Assembly: GCA_030618945.1 (NCBI GenBank)
Contig: JAUXCI010000001.1
Span: 1 to 31,070 of the forward strand
Direction: 5' to 3'
DNA length: 31,070 nt
DNA from: Flavobacteriaceae bacterium
GTDB lineage: Bacteria > Bacteroidota > Bacteroidia > Flavobacteriales > Flavobacteriaceae
The position numbers were made by a program, and so were the translations under genes. The notes beneath the pieces are model-generated. The model did no database searches and was not told where the DNA came from. It worked only from the letters and a program-made list of their open reading frames with translations. Below are positions 16,323-23,865 of the stretch, in pieces. The first letter of the stretch is position 1, and every line of letters starts with the position of its first letter.

Positions 16323-16607
16323 ATGTTTTTATTTATCAGCGGGGCAGAGATTTTTATCATACTAGTTATCGTGGTCATGTTATTTGGTGCAGATAAAATA
16401 CCGGAATTGGCCCGGGGACTTGGAAAAGGGATGCAGCAGTTAAAAAGTGCTACTAATGAAGTAAAAAAGGAAATTACCGAAAGTGCCAAAAAACAAGGTA
16501 TTGATGCCAATCTAGCCAGTGATATTCAGAAAGACGTTAAGAACCTTAAAAAAAAGGTTAAGGATAATCTTGACGACATCACCGGGCCAATAAAAAGAAA
16601 TTTCTAG
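16323..16607 (+). CDS. tatA: Twin-arginine translocase subunit TatA/TatE
   Basis: A 94-residue protein with the TatA layout: a short N-terminal membrane span (MFLFISGAEIFIILVIVVML), the FG hinge and amphipathic helix 'FGADKIPELARGLGKGM', and a charged, lysine-rich tail. TatA oligomers form the pore part of the Tat system, which exports folded proteins. ATG at 16323 is chosen; an upstream TTG at 16314 would add three charged residues before the span. The next gene follows after one base, so tatA and the PAP2 gene are probably co-transcribed. tatC is not in the window. Confidence 0.93.
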   Translation: MFLFISGAEIFIILVIVVMLFGADKIPELARGLGKGMQQLKSATNEVKKEITESAKKQGIDANLASDIQKDVKNLKKKVKDNLDDITGPIKRNF

Positions 16608-16608
16608 C

Positions 16609-17205
16609 TTGACCTTATTAGATAAAATTATCCAGTGCGACAAAAACCTTTTGGTTTATCTCAATGGTCTGGGTACAGAAAACTGGGATGGTCTATGGCT
16701 TCTGATCACCAATCAGCTCAGCTGGATACCATTATACCTCCTGTTTTTTTATATGATCTTCCGATCATTCGGATGGAAAAAAGGCTTGGGATTATTGTTA
16801 CTCACGGCTTTAATGATAACTTTTTCTGACCAGTTTACCGTTTTTATAAAGAACTCTTTCGAACGCCTTCGTCCAAACAGAGATCCTTCGATCAATGAAA
16901 TCACCAGAATAATAAAAAACAATTCAAGTTTTAGTTTTGTTTCAGGACATGCTACTACCTCAACAGCCGTTACCTTATTAATGCATCTCAGGCTTAAAAA
17001 ATACTATCCTTATACGGGCTTATTTTTTATATGGCCACTGCTTTTTTCTTATAGTAGAGTCTATTTAGGCGTACATTTTCCAATTGATGTGCTTACAGGG
17101 GCTTTACTTGGTCTGTTAATTGGTTATAGCTTTTTCAAACTCAGTTTCAGCTTATTGAAATGGATAGATAACAGATCTAAACAACCATCAGGTTACAACC
17201 CCTGA
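16609..17205 (+). CDS. PAP2-family membrane phosphatase
   Basis: A 198-residue membrane protein with the three phosphatidic-acid-phosphatase type 2 motifs: C1 'KNSFERLRP' (K81, R88, P89), C2 'SGHATTS' (S112-G113-H114) and C3 'SRVYLGVHFPID' (S149, R150, H156). Several hydrophobic spans surround them. Such enzymes dephosphorylate lipid phosphates such as undecaprenyl diphosphate or phosphatidylglycerol phosphate on the outer face of the inner membrane; the exact substrate is unknown. The start is TTG at 16609, one base after the tatA stop: no ATG occurs until inside the second span, and the family N-terminus (LLDKIIQCDKNLLVYLNGLG) is preserved only with this start. The 3' end overlaps the convergent gene by 29 bases. 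Confidence 0.88.
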   Translation: MTLLDKIIQCDKNLLVYLNGLGTENWDGLWLLITNQLSWIPLYLLFFYMIFRSFGWKKGLGLLLLTALMITFSDQFTVFIKNSFERLRPNRDPSINEITRIIKNNSSFSFVSGHATTSTAVTLLMHLRLKKYYPYTGLFFIWPLLFSYSRVYLGVHFPIDVLTGALLGLLIGYSFFKLSFSLLKWIDNRSKQPSGYNP

Positions 17206-18154
17206 TATCTGAATGGTCAAATCTTCCAAGAATTTCAAATTGATGTTCATTAATACTTCGCCCAAGATCCTGTGTAGCTATAAAAGAACATGAATTAGCA
17301 TTGGCCAGATCAATTATGTTTATTCCACCGGTTTTGCCCATTGGCTGTAAACTAAACGCGTCTTCTGGGTCTCTTGTATAAATCTTCATCCAAGCAGGTG
17401 TTTCAAATACGCCTTCCCCTTTTGAATATGCCTGTGACAACAATTCGGTCATACCATATTCTGAATGAATTTGAGCAAGCCCAAAACCATCTGAAAGTAG
17501 TTGATGTAATTCCTCTCTGACCATTTCTTTACGTCTTCCTTTCATCCCACCAGTTTCCATGACGGTGGTATTTTTAAGTTTAAATTTTCTTAGTTCTATT
17601 AAGTCCAGCAAAGCATAGGATACACCTATTAATAAGATCTTTTCACCTTTACTATCCAATTTCTCTAATTTTTCAGCCAATTCATTAAGGTTGTGCAAAT
17701 AAAAACCGCTGTGCTTGGATTTACTTTTTTGAATCATCTTATCCGCCATATAAATAAGAGAAGATCCTTTTCTTTCCAGATACCCAGGCAGTAGTGCAAG
17801 AATACTATAATCTTCAATTGGACCATAAAATTGTTCAAACCCTCGGGTAAAACTTTCAACATAAATATTTAGGTCAGTTACATAATGTTTGCTCTGAGTC
17901 ATCCCTGTAGTACCGCTGCTTAAAAAAGTCTGTTGAACGGGGTCATTTGAGCTTAAAATCTCATGTGATTTAAAAAATTCTATAGGAAGAAAAGGGATAT
18001 CCTTTACTGAATAAATACTTGCATGTTCAATACCCAGTAGGTTCAGAAAGCTTTTGTAAATAGCATTGTTTTCGGCCTGATGATGAAACATTTTCAAAGC
18101 GACTCGGTCAAAATCTAATTGGTTTGACAAATTGAAAATCTCCTTGAATTTCAT
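17177..18154 (-). CDS. LuxE-like acyl-activating protein (ANL/acyl-protein synthetase type)
   Basis: A 325-residue protein of the LuxE/acyl-protein synthetase group. It contains the adenylate-forming signature 'FLSSGTTGMTQSKHY' (SSGTTG at about 79-84), 'METGGMKGRRKEMVREELH' near 200, 'HSEYGMTELLSQAY' near 235 and a C-terminal 'LGRFDHSDIRGCNLM'. In luciferase systems LuxE activates fatty acids with ATP, but stand-alone relatives are widespread in Bacteroidota with unknown substrates. No luxCD, acyl carrier protein or pathway genes are nearby, so a role cannot be assigned. The gene overlaps the PAP2 gene tail to tail by 29 bases. The start ATG at 18154 is supported by a promoter box at 18169-18176. 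Confidence 0.7.
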   Translation of the reverse strand: MKFKEIFNLSNQLDFDRVALKMFHHQAENNAIYKSFLNLLGIEHASIYSVKDIPFLPIEFFKSHEILSSNDPVQQTFLSSGTTGMTQSKHYVTDLNIYVESFTRGFEQFYGPIEDYSILALLPGYLERKGSSLIYMADKMIQKSKSKHSGFYLHNLNELAEKLEKLDSKGEKILLIGVSYALLDLIELRKFKLKNTTVMETGGMKGRRKEMVREELHQLLSDGFGLAQIHSEYGMTELLSQAYSKGEGVFETPAWMKIYTRDPEDAFSLQPMGKTGGINIIDLANANSCSFIATQDLGRSINEHQFEILGRFDHSDIRGCNLMVV

Positions 18155-18168
18155 CCCATTCTTTTTAA

Positions 18169-18176
18169 CAAAAGTA
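18169..18176 (-). promoter_or_regulatory. -7 promoter box for the LuxE-like gene
   Basis: On the minus strand TACTTTTG, a match to TAnnTTTG, lies 14 bases before the ATG at 18154. A TTTG occurs 24 bases further upstream and a TTG 17 bases upstream; either could be the -33 element. Confidence 0.55.
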
Positions 18177-18246
18177 TAGCTTTTTTACGCAACCAATTAA
18201 CAAATGAGTATCTTAAAAAGTACAAGTCAGTGTAATTTCTTGTTAA

Positions 18247-18708
18247 ATGTTAGTAATAAAAAGGATAATTTTTGTAATTTTTGCCGTTATATTCTTTGTA
18301 TCATGCTCTGATGATGACAGCTCTGATTATCATTATGAACTCTTAGCTGTTGAAGATGCTTTGGTACCAGAAGAATTTGTATTTGGCCAAGTATATGATT
18401 TAACAGTGAAATATGTTGTGCCGGATAACTGTTATGTAAACAGTGATGTATTATATGAATACGATCAGGATGCAAGAAATGTCGCCGTTATTTCACTTGT
18501 AGTTGAAGATTATAACTGTGATGTTTTGGATTTGGAGCAAAACTTGACTTTTAAAGTTCATGCTTTGCAAACAAGTCCATACATATTTAGATTCTGGCAA
18601 GGAGACGACGAAAATGGTGAACCCACCTATTTGATTGTGGAGGTTCCCGTCATTAACTTAATTGATCAAAACACGAATGAGTTTAAAGAAACTCATACAA
18701 AAATGTAA
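18247..18708 (+). CDS. Small lipoprotein of unknown function in a sigma factor operon
   Basis: A 153-residue predicted lipoprotein. A signal peptide runs into the lipobox 'FFVSC' with C20, followed by an acidic SDDDSSD stretch that favours outer-membrane sorting in this phylum. The rest is beta-rich with no recognised domain; an NCYV...YNCD pair of cysteines (about residues 59 and 91) could form a disulfide. Its last 32 bases overlap the start of the downstream ECF sigma gene, so the two are translationally linked and the lipoprotein may belong to the same signalling route. Function cannot be assigned. Confidence 0.7.
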   Translation: MLVIKRIIFVIFAVIFFVSCSDDDSSDYHYELLAVEDALVPEEFVFGQVYDLTVKYVVPDNCYVNSDVLYEYDQDARNVAVISLVVEDYNCDVLDLEQNLTFKVHALQTSPYIFRFWQGDDENGEPTYLIVEVPVINLIDQNTNEFKETHTKM

Positions 18709-19219
18709 AAATGGAGATATTTTCTCCCAATCAGAAATTTACCATCTTTTTGCTGGTAAGCTCTTCGCTATATGCCTAAAATATTCCAAAACAATGGAAG
18801 AGGCTGAAGATAATCTGCAAGAGGCTTTTATCACCATTTTTGAAAAAATTGATCAGTTTAAATATAAAGGATCGTTTGAAGGTTGGATGAAGCGGATTGT
18901 TATCAATACGGCGCTTCAAACTTACAGACAAAAAAATGTTTTGAATCTGGTTGAAGAAAATTACCCGGATGAAGTCGAGGTTGAAATTGATGAAAATGAC
19001 ATTTCACTTGACTTTTTGTTAAGAATTATTCAAGAATTACCAGAAAGGTACAGGCTGGTATTTAATTTATATGTGTTGGATGGTTATTCTCATAAAGAAA
19101 TTTCCGATTTACTACACATTGCGGAAGGAACATCCAAATCAAACTTGTCAAGGGCAAGGTTGATTCTAAAAGATAAAGTAGAATTAAGTCAGCAACAGAA
19201 AAATGCTGGTCTGCTCTAA
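18677..19219 (+). CDS. ECF-subfamily RNA polymerase sigma factor
   Basis: A 180-residue extracytoplasmic-function sigma factor. Region 2 shows 'KYSKTMEEAEDNLQEAFITI' and 'KGSFEGWMKRIVINTALQTY' (about residues 35-84). Region 4 shows 'LPERYRLVFNLYVLDGYSHK' and 'EISDLLHIAEGTSKSNLSRA' (about 121-160), a clear helix-turn-helix. The ATG at 18677 is preferred to a TTG at 18662 because family members begin MSLKKLIQKC. It overlaps the lipoprotein gene by 32 bases and is followed 12 bases later by a membrane protein that fits an anti-sigma/effector role. This is a different sigma type from the one at 1915. Confidence 0.93.
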   Translation: MSLKKLIQKCKNGDIFSQSEIYHLFAGKLFAICLKYSKTMEEAEDNLQEAFITIFEKIDQFKYKGSFEGWMKRIVINTALQTYRQKNVLNLVEENYPDEVEVEIDENDISLDFLLRIIQELPERYRLVFNLYVLDGYSHKEISDLLHIAEGTSKSNLSRARLILKDKVELSQQQKNAGLL

Positions 19220-19231
19220 GGCGAAATTGTA

Positions 19232-20485
19232 ATGTTAGAAAGAAAAAACATAGATAGAGTTTTTCAGGAAAACTTAAAAGATTTGGAAATTTATCCAAAC
19301 AAGCGAGTCTGGAATAATATCGAAGGTCATCTTAGCCCAGAGACTGCAAAAACGCCTATTGCTCTATGGAAAAAATTAAGTGGTATAGCAATGATGCTAT
19401 TGGCTTTTGTATCTGTTGGTTCATACTATTTCAACGCTAGCCAAAATAATGTTGTTCAGCCTCAGGTAACTGAATCAAGTGTAGAAACTACCAAGGGAAG
19501 TACTGAGACTCCAATGAATCCTGTATTTATTAAATCAAATTCTGATCTTGCTGAAAGTACAACTGAAGTGAAGAGCTCGCGCAAAGCTCAGCAACCCATC
19601 TTTGTTAAGAAGGCCAACAATAATGTTATTGTCACCAACAATGAAATTTCTACAGTATATTCTAATATTGAAAGCAAATATATTATTGATAAAAATGACT
19701 TTCTGGAAGAACTTAATCAAAGTGAATCTATAACGGCCCGTATGGAGAGTATTCCTGAAAAGAGTAAATTAGCGGCCACTGAAGATAAAAAATGGTCGGT
19801 CGGACCTACCGTTGCACCGATTTTTTACAATTCTCTTCAAAACGGATCTCCATTAAACGACGCGCTGTCAAATAACACTAAATCCTCTGATAATGCGCTT
19901 TCCATCGGTGTAAAAATTAATTATCAGCTTAGTAATAAATTCTATATTCAATCAGGAGTAAATAAAGTTGAAATGGCCTACAATACACAAGGAGTTAATG
20001 CCTTGATTTCATCTTCAAAAAATACCTCTAGCAACATCAATATTGATAAGTCCGGAATTATTTTAACTCCAGTTCCCACCGGTCAAAGTGTGGCTTCGGG
20101 AAACGAACTAAGTAAATCAAGTGTTAGCGGTGAATTAAATCAATCTTTGGAATATTATGAACTGCCTATAGAAATGAAATACAACCTATATGATAAGAAG
20201 TTAGGTTTAAATTTAGTTGGTGGTTTCAGTACCTTGATACTTTCGGATAATTCAGTTTCCTTGGTTACTCAAAACCTTGTTACTGATTTGGGAAGCGCCA
20301 ACAACCTCAACGATTTTAACTTTAGTGGAAACCTTGGATTTGATGTAGATTATAAGATCAACAAAAGCTGGTATTTGAGTGTTGCCCCTATGTTTAAATA
20401 TCAATTCAATACTTACTCCAATAATTCCGGGAATTTTAGACCTTACTATTTTGGATTGTATTCTGGTTTAAATTATAAGTTCTAA
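19232..20485 (+). CDS. Putative anti-sigma membrane protein with C-terminal outer-membrane-barrel-like domain
   Basis: A 417-residue protein. Residues 1-47 are hydrophilic (FQENLKDLEIYPNKRVWNNI resembles the N-terminal helix of Bacteroidota sigma-linked proteins). Residues 48-66 form a membrane span (KLSGIAMMLLAFVSVGSYYF). Residues about 67-185 are a Ser/Thr/Asn/Glu-rich linker. Residues about 187-417 look like an OMP_b-brl type barrel of alternating strands ('SIGVKINYQLSNKFYIQSGV', 'EYYELPIEMKYNLYDKKLGL') ending in the aromatic terminus 'GLYSGLNYKF', as outer-membrane barrels do. One chain with an inner-membrane anchor and an outer-membrane-type end would span the periplasm. It directly follows the ECF sigma gene, so an anti-sigma or sensing role is inferred. 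Confidence 0.7.
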   Translation: MLERKNIDRVFQENLKDLEIYPNKRVWNNIEGHLSPETAKTPIALWKKLSGIAMMLLAFVSVGSYYFNASQNNVVQPQVTESSVETTKGSTETPMNPVFIKSNSDLAESTTEVKSSRKAQQPIFVKKANNNVIVTNNEISTVYSNIESKYIIDKNDFLEELNQSESITARMESIPEKSKLAATEDKKWSVGPTVAPIFYNSLQNGSPLNDALSNNTKSSDNALSIGVKINYQLSNKFYIQSGVNKVEMAYNTQGVNALISSSKNTSSNINIDKSGIILTPVPTGQSVASGNELSKSSVSGELNQSLEYYELPIEMKYNLYDKKLGLNLVGGFSTLILSDNSVSLVTQNLVTDLGSANNLNDFNFSGNLGFDVDYKINKSWYLSVAPMFKYQFNTYSNNSGNFRPYYFGLYSGLNYKF

Positions 20486-20685
20486 AAATACCCAAACCCT
20501 TATTTATTAAAATCAAAAAGATCCATTTATGGAGTTCATTGCGAATTTCTCATTCTAAGTCGGCTAAATGCTAAATTATTTTGAATAATAGCATAATCCT
20601 AAATTAATTCCTGCTAATTTTACATTTCAATATTTAAATTGAATATTATTTTCAAAGACTATTATTAACTACAAAAACTTATAAA

Positions 20686-22239
20686 ATGGGATTAGTTAAA
20701 ACTGATTTTGGCATTAAAGAAGCATTAGAGCAATTAGGCGTAAAAGAAATCAATGAAGGCAGCTCTACGGGTTCGGATTTCTTTTCATCCGGAGAATTAC
20801 TTGAGTCATATTCTCCTGTAGATGGATCATTGATCGCGAAAGTAAGAACCACTTCAAAAGAGGATTACGAAAAAGTGATGCAAACTTCTCAAAAGGCATT
20901 CATTCATTGGAGAACAATCCCAGCGCCGCAAAGGGGCGAAGTGGTAAGACAGTTTGGTGATAAACTTCGGGAATTAAAAGACCCTTTAGGTAAATTGGTG
21001 TCCTATGAAATGGGCAAGAGCCTTCAGGAAGGTTTGGGAGAAGTTCAGGAAATGATTGATATATGTGACTTTGCTGTTGGATTATCCCGTCAGTTGCACG
21101 GTCTAACCATGCACAGTGAAAGAGCTAGCCATAGAATGTACGAACAATATCATTCTTTGGGTGCCGTAGGTATTATTTCTGCTTTTAACTTCCCTGTGGC
21201 TGTATGGGCCTGGAATACTGCCTTGGCCTGGATTTGTGGTGATGTGTGTATATGGAAACCAAGTGAAAAAACCCCGCTTTGTGGCATCGCCTGCCAGCAA
21301 ATTGCCGCCTCCGTTTTTAAGGCCAACGATCTTCCTGAAGGAATTTCTTGTTTGATTAACGGAGACTATCGTGTTGGTGAAATGCTTACATCCGATCAAA
21401 GAGTGCCTTTAGTTTCGGCTACAGGTTCTATTAGAATGGGAAAAATAGTTGCCCAAAGTGTAGCTGCCAGATTAGGTCGTTCCTTATTAGAATTAGGAGG
21501 CAATAACGCCATCATTGTAAGCCCAGATGCCGACATTAAAATGACTGTCATAGGTGCCGTTTTCGGTGCAGTTGGAACCGCTGGCCAAAGGTGTACCTCC
21601 ACACGAAGACTGATTATTCATGAAAGCATGTATGATACCGTAAAAGAAGCGATAATTGAGGCTTATTCTCAACTTCGTATAGGAAATCCACTCGATGAAA
21701 ATAATCATGTGGGACCTTTAATTGATCATGATGCGGTTGATATGTATAAAAAGGCCATTGAACAGGTGGTGGCCCAAGGAGGTAAATTAATTTTAGAAGG
21801 AGGAGTACTTACCGGAGATGGCTTTGAAAGTGGTTGTTATGTAAAACCTGCTATTGCAGAAGCTGATAATTCGTTTCAGATTGTTCAACACGAAACCTTT
21901 GCACCGATACTATATCTTTTAAAATATTCAGGAGAGTTGGAAAACGCCATCGCCATTCAAAATGGTGTAGTTCAAGGCTTGTCTTCAGCCATCATGACTA
22001 ATAATTTAAGAGAAGCTGAAAGATTTTTGTCTGTTGCAGGTTCTGATTGTGGTATTGCCAACGTAAATATCGGAACTTCTGGGGCAGAAATTGGTGGAGC
22101 TTTTGGCGGTGAAAAAGAAACCGGGGGTGGTCGTGAATCAGGTTCAGATGCCTGGAAAGTATATATGAGACGACAAACAAACACGATAAACTATTCTACA
22201 GAACTTCCTTTAGCTCAAGGTATAAAATTCGATCTCTAA
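20686..22239 (+). CDS. ALDH7-type aldehyde dehydrogenase (L-aminoadipate-semialdehyde dehydrogenase)
   Basis: A 517-residue aldehyde dehydrogenase of the ALDH7/antiquitin group, which oxidises 2-aminoadipate-6-semialdehyde to 2-aminoadipate in lysine breakdown using NAD. Catalytic residues are in place: N169 in 'SAFNFPVAVWAWN', K191 in 'CIWKPSEKTPL', E269 in 'LLELGGNNA' and the nucleophile C303 in 'GTAGQRCTSTRRLIIHE'. The segment 'MYEQYHSLGAVGIISAFNFP' and the C-terminal 'GAFGGEKETGGGRESGSDAW' are hallmarks of this subgroup. Length is normal. It stands alone: 200 bases of AT-rich non-coding DNA precede it and a gene-free region follows, so no lysine pathway partners support the substrate here, which is taken from the family. 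Confidence 0.88.
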   Translation: MGLVKTDFGIKEALEQLGVKEINEGSSTGSDFFSSGELLESYSPVDGSLIAKVRTTSKEDYEKVMQTSQKAFIHWRTIPAPQRGEVVRQFGDKLRELKDPLGKLVSYEMGKSLQEGLGEVQEMIDICDFAVGLSRQLHGLTMHSERASHRMYEQYHSLGAVGIISAFNFPVAVWAWNTALAWICGDVCIWKPSEKTPLCGIACQQIAASVFKANDLPEGISCLINGDYRVGEMLTSDQRVPLVSATGSIRMGKIVAQSVAARLGRSLLELGGNNAIIVSPDADIKMTVIGAVFGAVGTAGQRCTSTRRLIIHESMYDTVKEAIIEAYSQLRIGNPLDENNHVGPLIDHDAVDMYKKAIEQVVAQGGKLILEGGVLTGDGFESGCYVKPAIAEADNSFQIVQHETFAPILYLLKYSGELENAIAIQNGVVQGLSSAIMTNNLREAERFLSVAGSDCGIANVNIGTSGAEIGGAFGGEKETGGGRESGSDAWKVYMRRQTNTINYSTELPLAQGIKFDL

Positions 22240-22274
22240 ATATTCCGGATACCCAAAATTCAGAGCAAAAAAAA

Positions 22275-22296
22275 TCGCCCCGATCCCTCGGGGCGA
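22275..22296 (-). terminator. Intrinsic terminator with T8 tract toward the left
   Basis: A perfect 9-bp stem TCGCCCCGA / TCGGGGCGA with a four-base loop TCCC. On the minus strand it is followed directly by eight T (22274-22267), the classical layout. On the plus strand it is preceded by A8 but followed by CATTTGG, so it is a weaker terminator for the aldehyde dehydrogenase transcript, though it may serve as one. Confidence 0.8.
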
Positions 22297-22298
22297 CA

Positions 22299-22322
22299 TT
22301 TGGTTGAAATAAATCAACCAAA
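22299..22322. repeat. Second perfect hairpin next to the terminator
   Basis: Arms TTTGGTTGA (22299-22307) and TCAACCAAA (22314-22322) are fully complementary, with a six-base loop AATAAA. It lies two bases from the terminator stem. Confidence 0.75.
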
Positions 22323-22517
22323 ATCAACTAACCAAACCTTATTTTAAATATTTTTATTGCGTTTTGTGTCTTTCATTTAACTTTTAAACGCTTACGTTTC
22401 TAATTTGTTGTTCGTTTACAAAAAGAATTTTTATACTCACTATTGTGTTTTTTATAAGTCTTTTTATTAACGCAGAAAATCCTTATTTTAAGGTTTCTAT
22501 CTTCAGCTTTATAGATG

Positions 22518-22525
22518 CAAAAATA
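22518..22525 (-). promoter_or_regulatory. -7 promoter-like box facing left in the gene-free region
   Basis: On the minus strand TATTTTTG followed by CATC, matching TAnnTTTG. No clear -33 TTTG at the usual distance. No protein gene lies downstream on this strand before the terminator at 22296. Confidence 0.4.
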
Positions 22526-22618
22526 AACACACTTTATTCTAAAATGTCTTAATCAATTGTTAAAATATTAAGCGTACCGCACCTTCCTAATTCAAAGAAC
22601 TCTTTTCATCTATATTAA

Positions 22619-22635
22619 ATCAACATTCGTGCCAA
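22619..22635 (-). promoter_or_regulatory. Sigma-54-like -24/-12 element facing left
   Basis: On the minus strand TTGGCACGAATGTTGAT fits the sigma-54 consensus (TGGCACG-N4-TTGCW) except that the -12 C is A. The spacing is correct. The -12 GC is usually important, so activity is uncertain. It would transcribe toward the terminator at 22275-22296. Confidence 0.35.
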
Positions 22636-22935
22636 CTTAATGTCAAAAATCTTAAAAAATGTTAATTTTTTGGTTCTAACAATTTTCACTCATTCTAACC
22701 TAAAGTCTTAATATTGACCTTCCTATAAAATAGTTCGACGTATCCCCTTGATTTTTCTTACAAATATTTTCATCTTAATTAAACTTTATACCGTGGGTTA
22801 ATTTTTGATTTTTGTCAATATTGAATCGGGCCTGAAATATGGGTTTTTTAGATAGAAAAAAACAGTTTAAAAATTATACTAAACCCTTGAAGATTGCGTT
22901 TTAATATAAGGAGTTTAATCTTTTAAACTTTTGCT

Positions 22936-23364
22936 ATGAAAAAATTTGTATTTATCCTTTGTACCCTTTTGGGTACAATTACTATGTATTCTCAATCCTA
23001 TGACGGGAAGGGCGACAAAATGATAAACCTTGGATACGAGGCTTATGGTTATGGAGAAGGTGTCAAGGCTACTTTTGATTATGGCTTGACTGATCTGTTT
23101 TCTGTAGGAGCCGGAGCCAGCGTATATTTAAATGATGATGAAAACGACTATTATATTTATGCCCGAACCAATTTGCATTTAGGTATCGTTTTTGATCTAC
23201 CGTGTAAATTAGATATCTATCCCGGATTGGCTCTAGGGTATTTATCAAGTGACAAGGTTGGTATTTCAGGTTATGTCGGATTCCGGTATTTGTTTACCGA
23301 AAGGTTTGGCTTATTTGCCGAAATAGGAAATAATGGAGCTATTGGCCTGAGTTTTAACCTGTAA
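22936..23364 (+). CDS. Exported small beta-barrel-like protein (DUF6646-like)
   Basis: A 142-residue protein with a signal peptide (MKKFVFILCTLLGTITMYSQ) followed by alternating beta strands: 'MINLGYEAYGYGEGVKATFD', 'LFSVGAGASVYL', 'YYIYARTNLHLGIVFDL', 'KLDIYPGLALGYLSS' and the C-terminal 'RFGLFAEIGNNGAIGLSFNL'. The strand pattern and the final aromatic-x-hydrophobic end suggest a small outer-membrane or periplasmic barrel; DUF6646 is the closest family I recall. Function is unknown. Its stop is one base from the convergent lipoprotein gene's stop. Confidence 0.65.
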   Translation: MKKFVFILCTLLGTITMYSQSYDGKGDKMINLGYEAYGYGEGVKATFDYGLTDLFSVGAGASVYLNDDENDYYIYARTNLHLGIVFDLPCKLDIYPGLALGYLSSDKVGISGYVGFRYLFTERFGLFAEIGNNGAIGLSFNL

Positions 23365-23365
23365 A

Positions 23366-23851
23366 TTAGGGTCTATATTGCTTTTCCAGCTCTATAATTG
23401 CGGTAACCTTATGATAGCCTTCTCTTCCATTAACTGAATAGAGTATAATGGCCTCATCATCTTCAAGATCAAATGGGATATTTTTTTTCTCATTTGGGTC
23501 CTTAATGGCCTTTTCTATTGCTGGGTTAGTACCCATAATGTTGACTGGCTTCCTCATTTCTGAAAAACTAGCTTCTAACAAGAATCCTTCACTGTTAAAT
23601 TGAGGAACGACACCGTATTCGCGATTTTGAAAAAATATTTTAGAAAATGATAAATTCAACGAAGAAGTACGACCCCTAAATCTTATAGTATTTCCCTGGG
23701 TCCCTTGTTTGCCTCCTACCCAATAAAAATATTCTTTTTCATCTATTGAAAAAGGGGCTGATGTTTCCAGGCCTTGGGTCTTACACCCAATTGCTAAAAA
23801 TAAGACAATCATTAAAAAGACAAACTTTCTTTCAGATTTGAAATTCTTCAT
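23366..23851 (-). CDS. Lipoprotein of unknown function, last gene of the pfkB-purF operon
   Basis: A 161-residue predicted lipoprotein with lipobox 'FLAIGC' (C23). The mature part is mixed beta and charged, with no recognised domain; 'EYFYWVGGKQGTQGNTIRFR' and 'AIILYSVNGREGYHKVTAII' are its most patterned segments. The gene starts 14 bases after the purF stop on the same strand, so it is probably co-transcribed with pfkB and purF, but I infer no metabolic link from that. A purely Bacteroidota-specific hypothetical is the best description. Confidence 0.65.
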   Translation of the reverse strand: MKNFKSERKFVFLMIVLFLAIGCKTQGLETSAPFSIDEKEYFYWVGGKQGTQGNTIRFRGRTSSLNLSFSKIFFQNREYGVVPQFNSEGFLLEASFSEMRKPVNIMGTNPAIEKAIKDPNEKKNIPFDLEDDEAIILYSVNGREGYHKVTAIIELEKQYRP

Positions 23852-23865
23852 ATATTCATATTTGA

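Larger units (their letters stand above)
22268..22512 (-). ncRNA. Candidate small RNA, minus strand
   Basis: Hypothesis. A -7 box on the minus strand (22518-22525) would start an RNA near 22512, and a strong intrinsic terminator ends it near 22268, giving about 245 bases with no credible reading frame. The 3' end is strongly structured by two perfect 9-bp hairpins separated by a few bases. No known RNA family (6S, tmRNA, SRP, RNase P) was recognised by eye. The alternative is that the hairpins only serve the aldehyde dehydrogenase mRNA end. Confidence 0.35.
22240..22935. other. Gene-free region of about 700 bases
   Basis: No open frame of credible length was found on either strand. The left end holds a T-tract terminator and a second hairpin (22275-22322); two promoter-like elements pointing left lie at 22518-22525 and 22619-22635. 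The stretch 22640-22935 is AT-rich; I see nothing in it beyond the immediate leader of the gene at 22936. This is the only intergenic stretch above 300 bases in the window. Confidence 0.75.

Noticed and set aside
20570..20650. AT-rich inverted repeats upstream of the aldehyde dehydrogenase gene (GCTAAATTATT...AATAATAGC and CAAT...ATTG)
   Set aside because: The stems are short, interrupted and purely AT-rich, which is expected by chance in this base composition.
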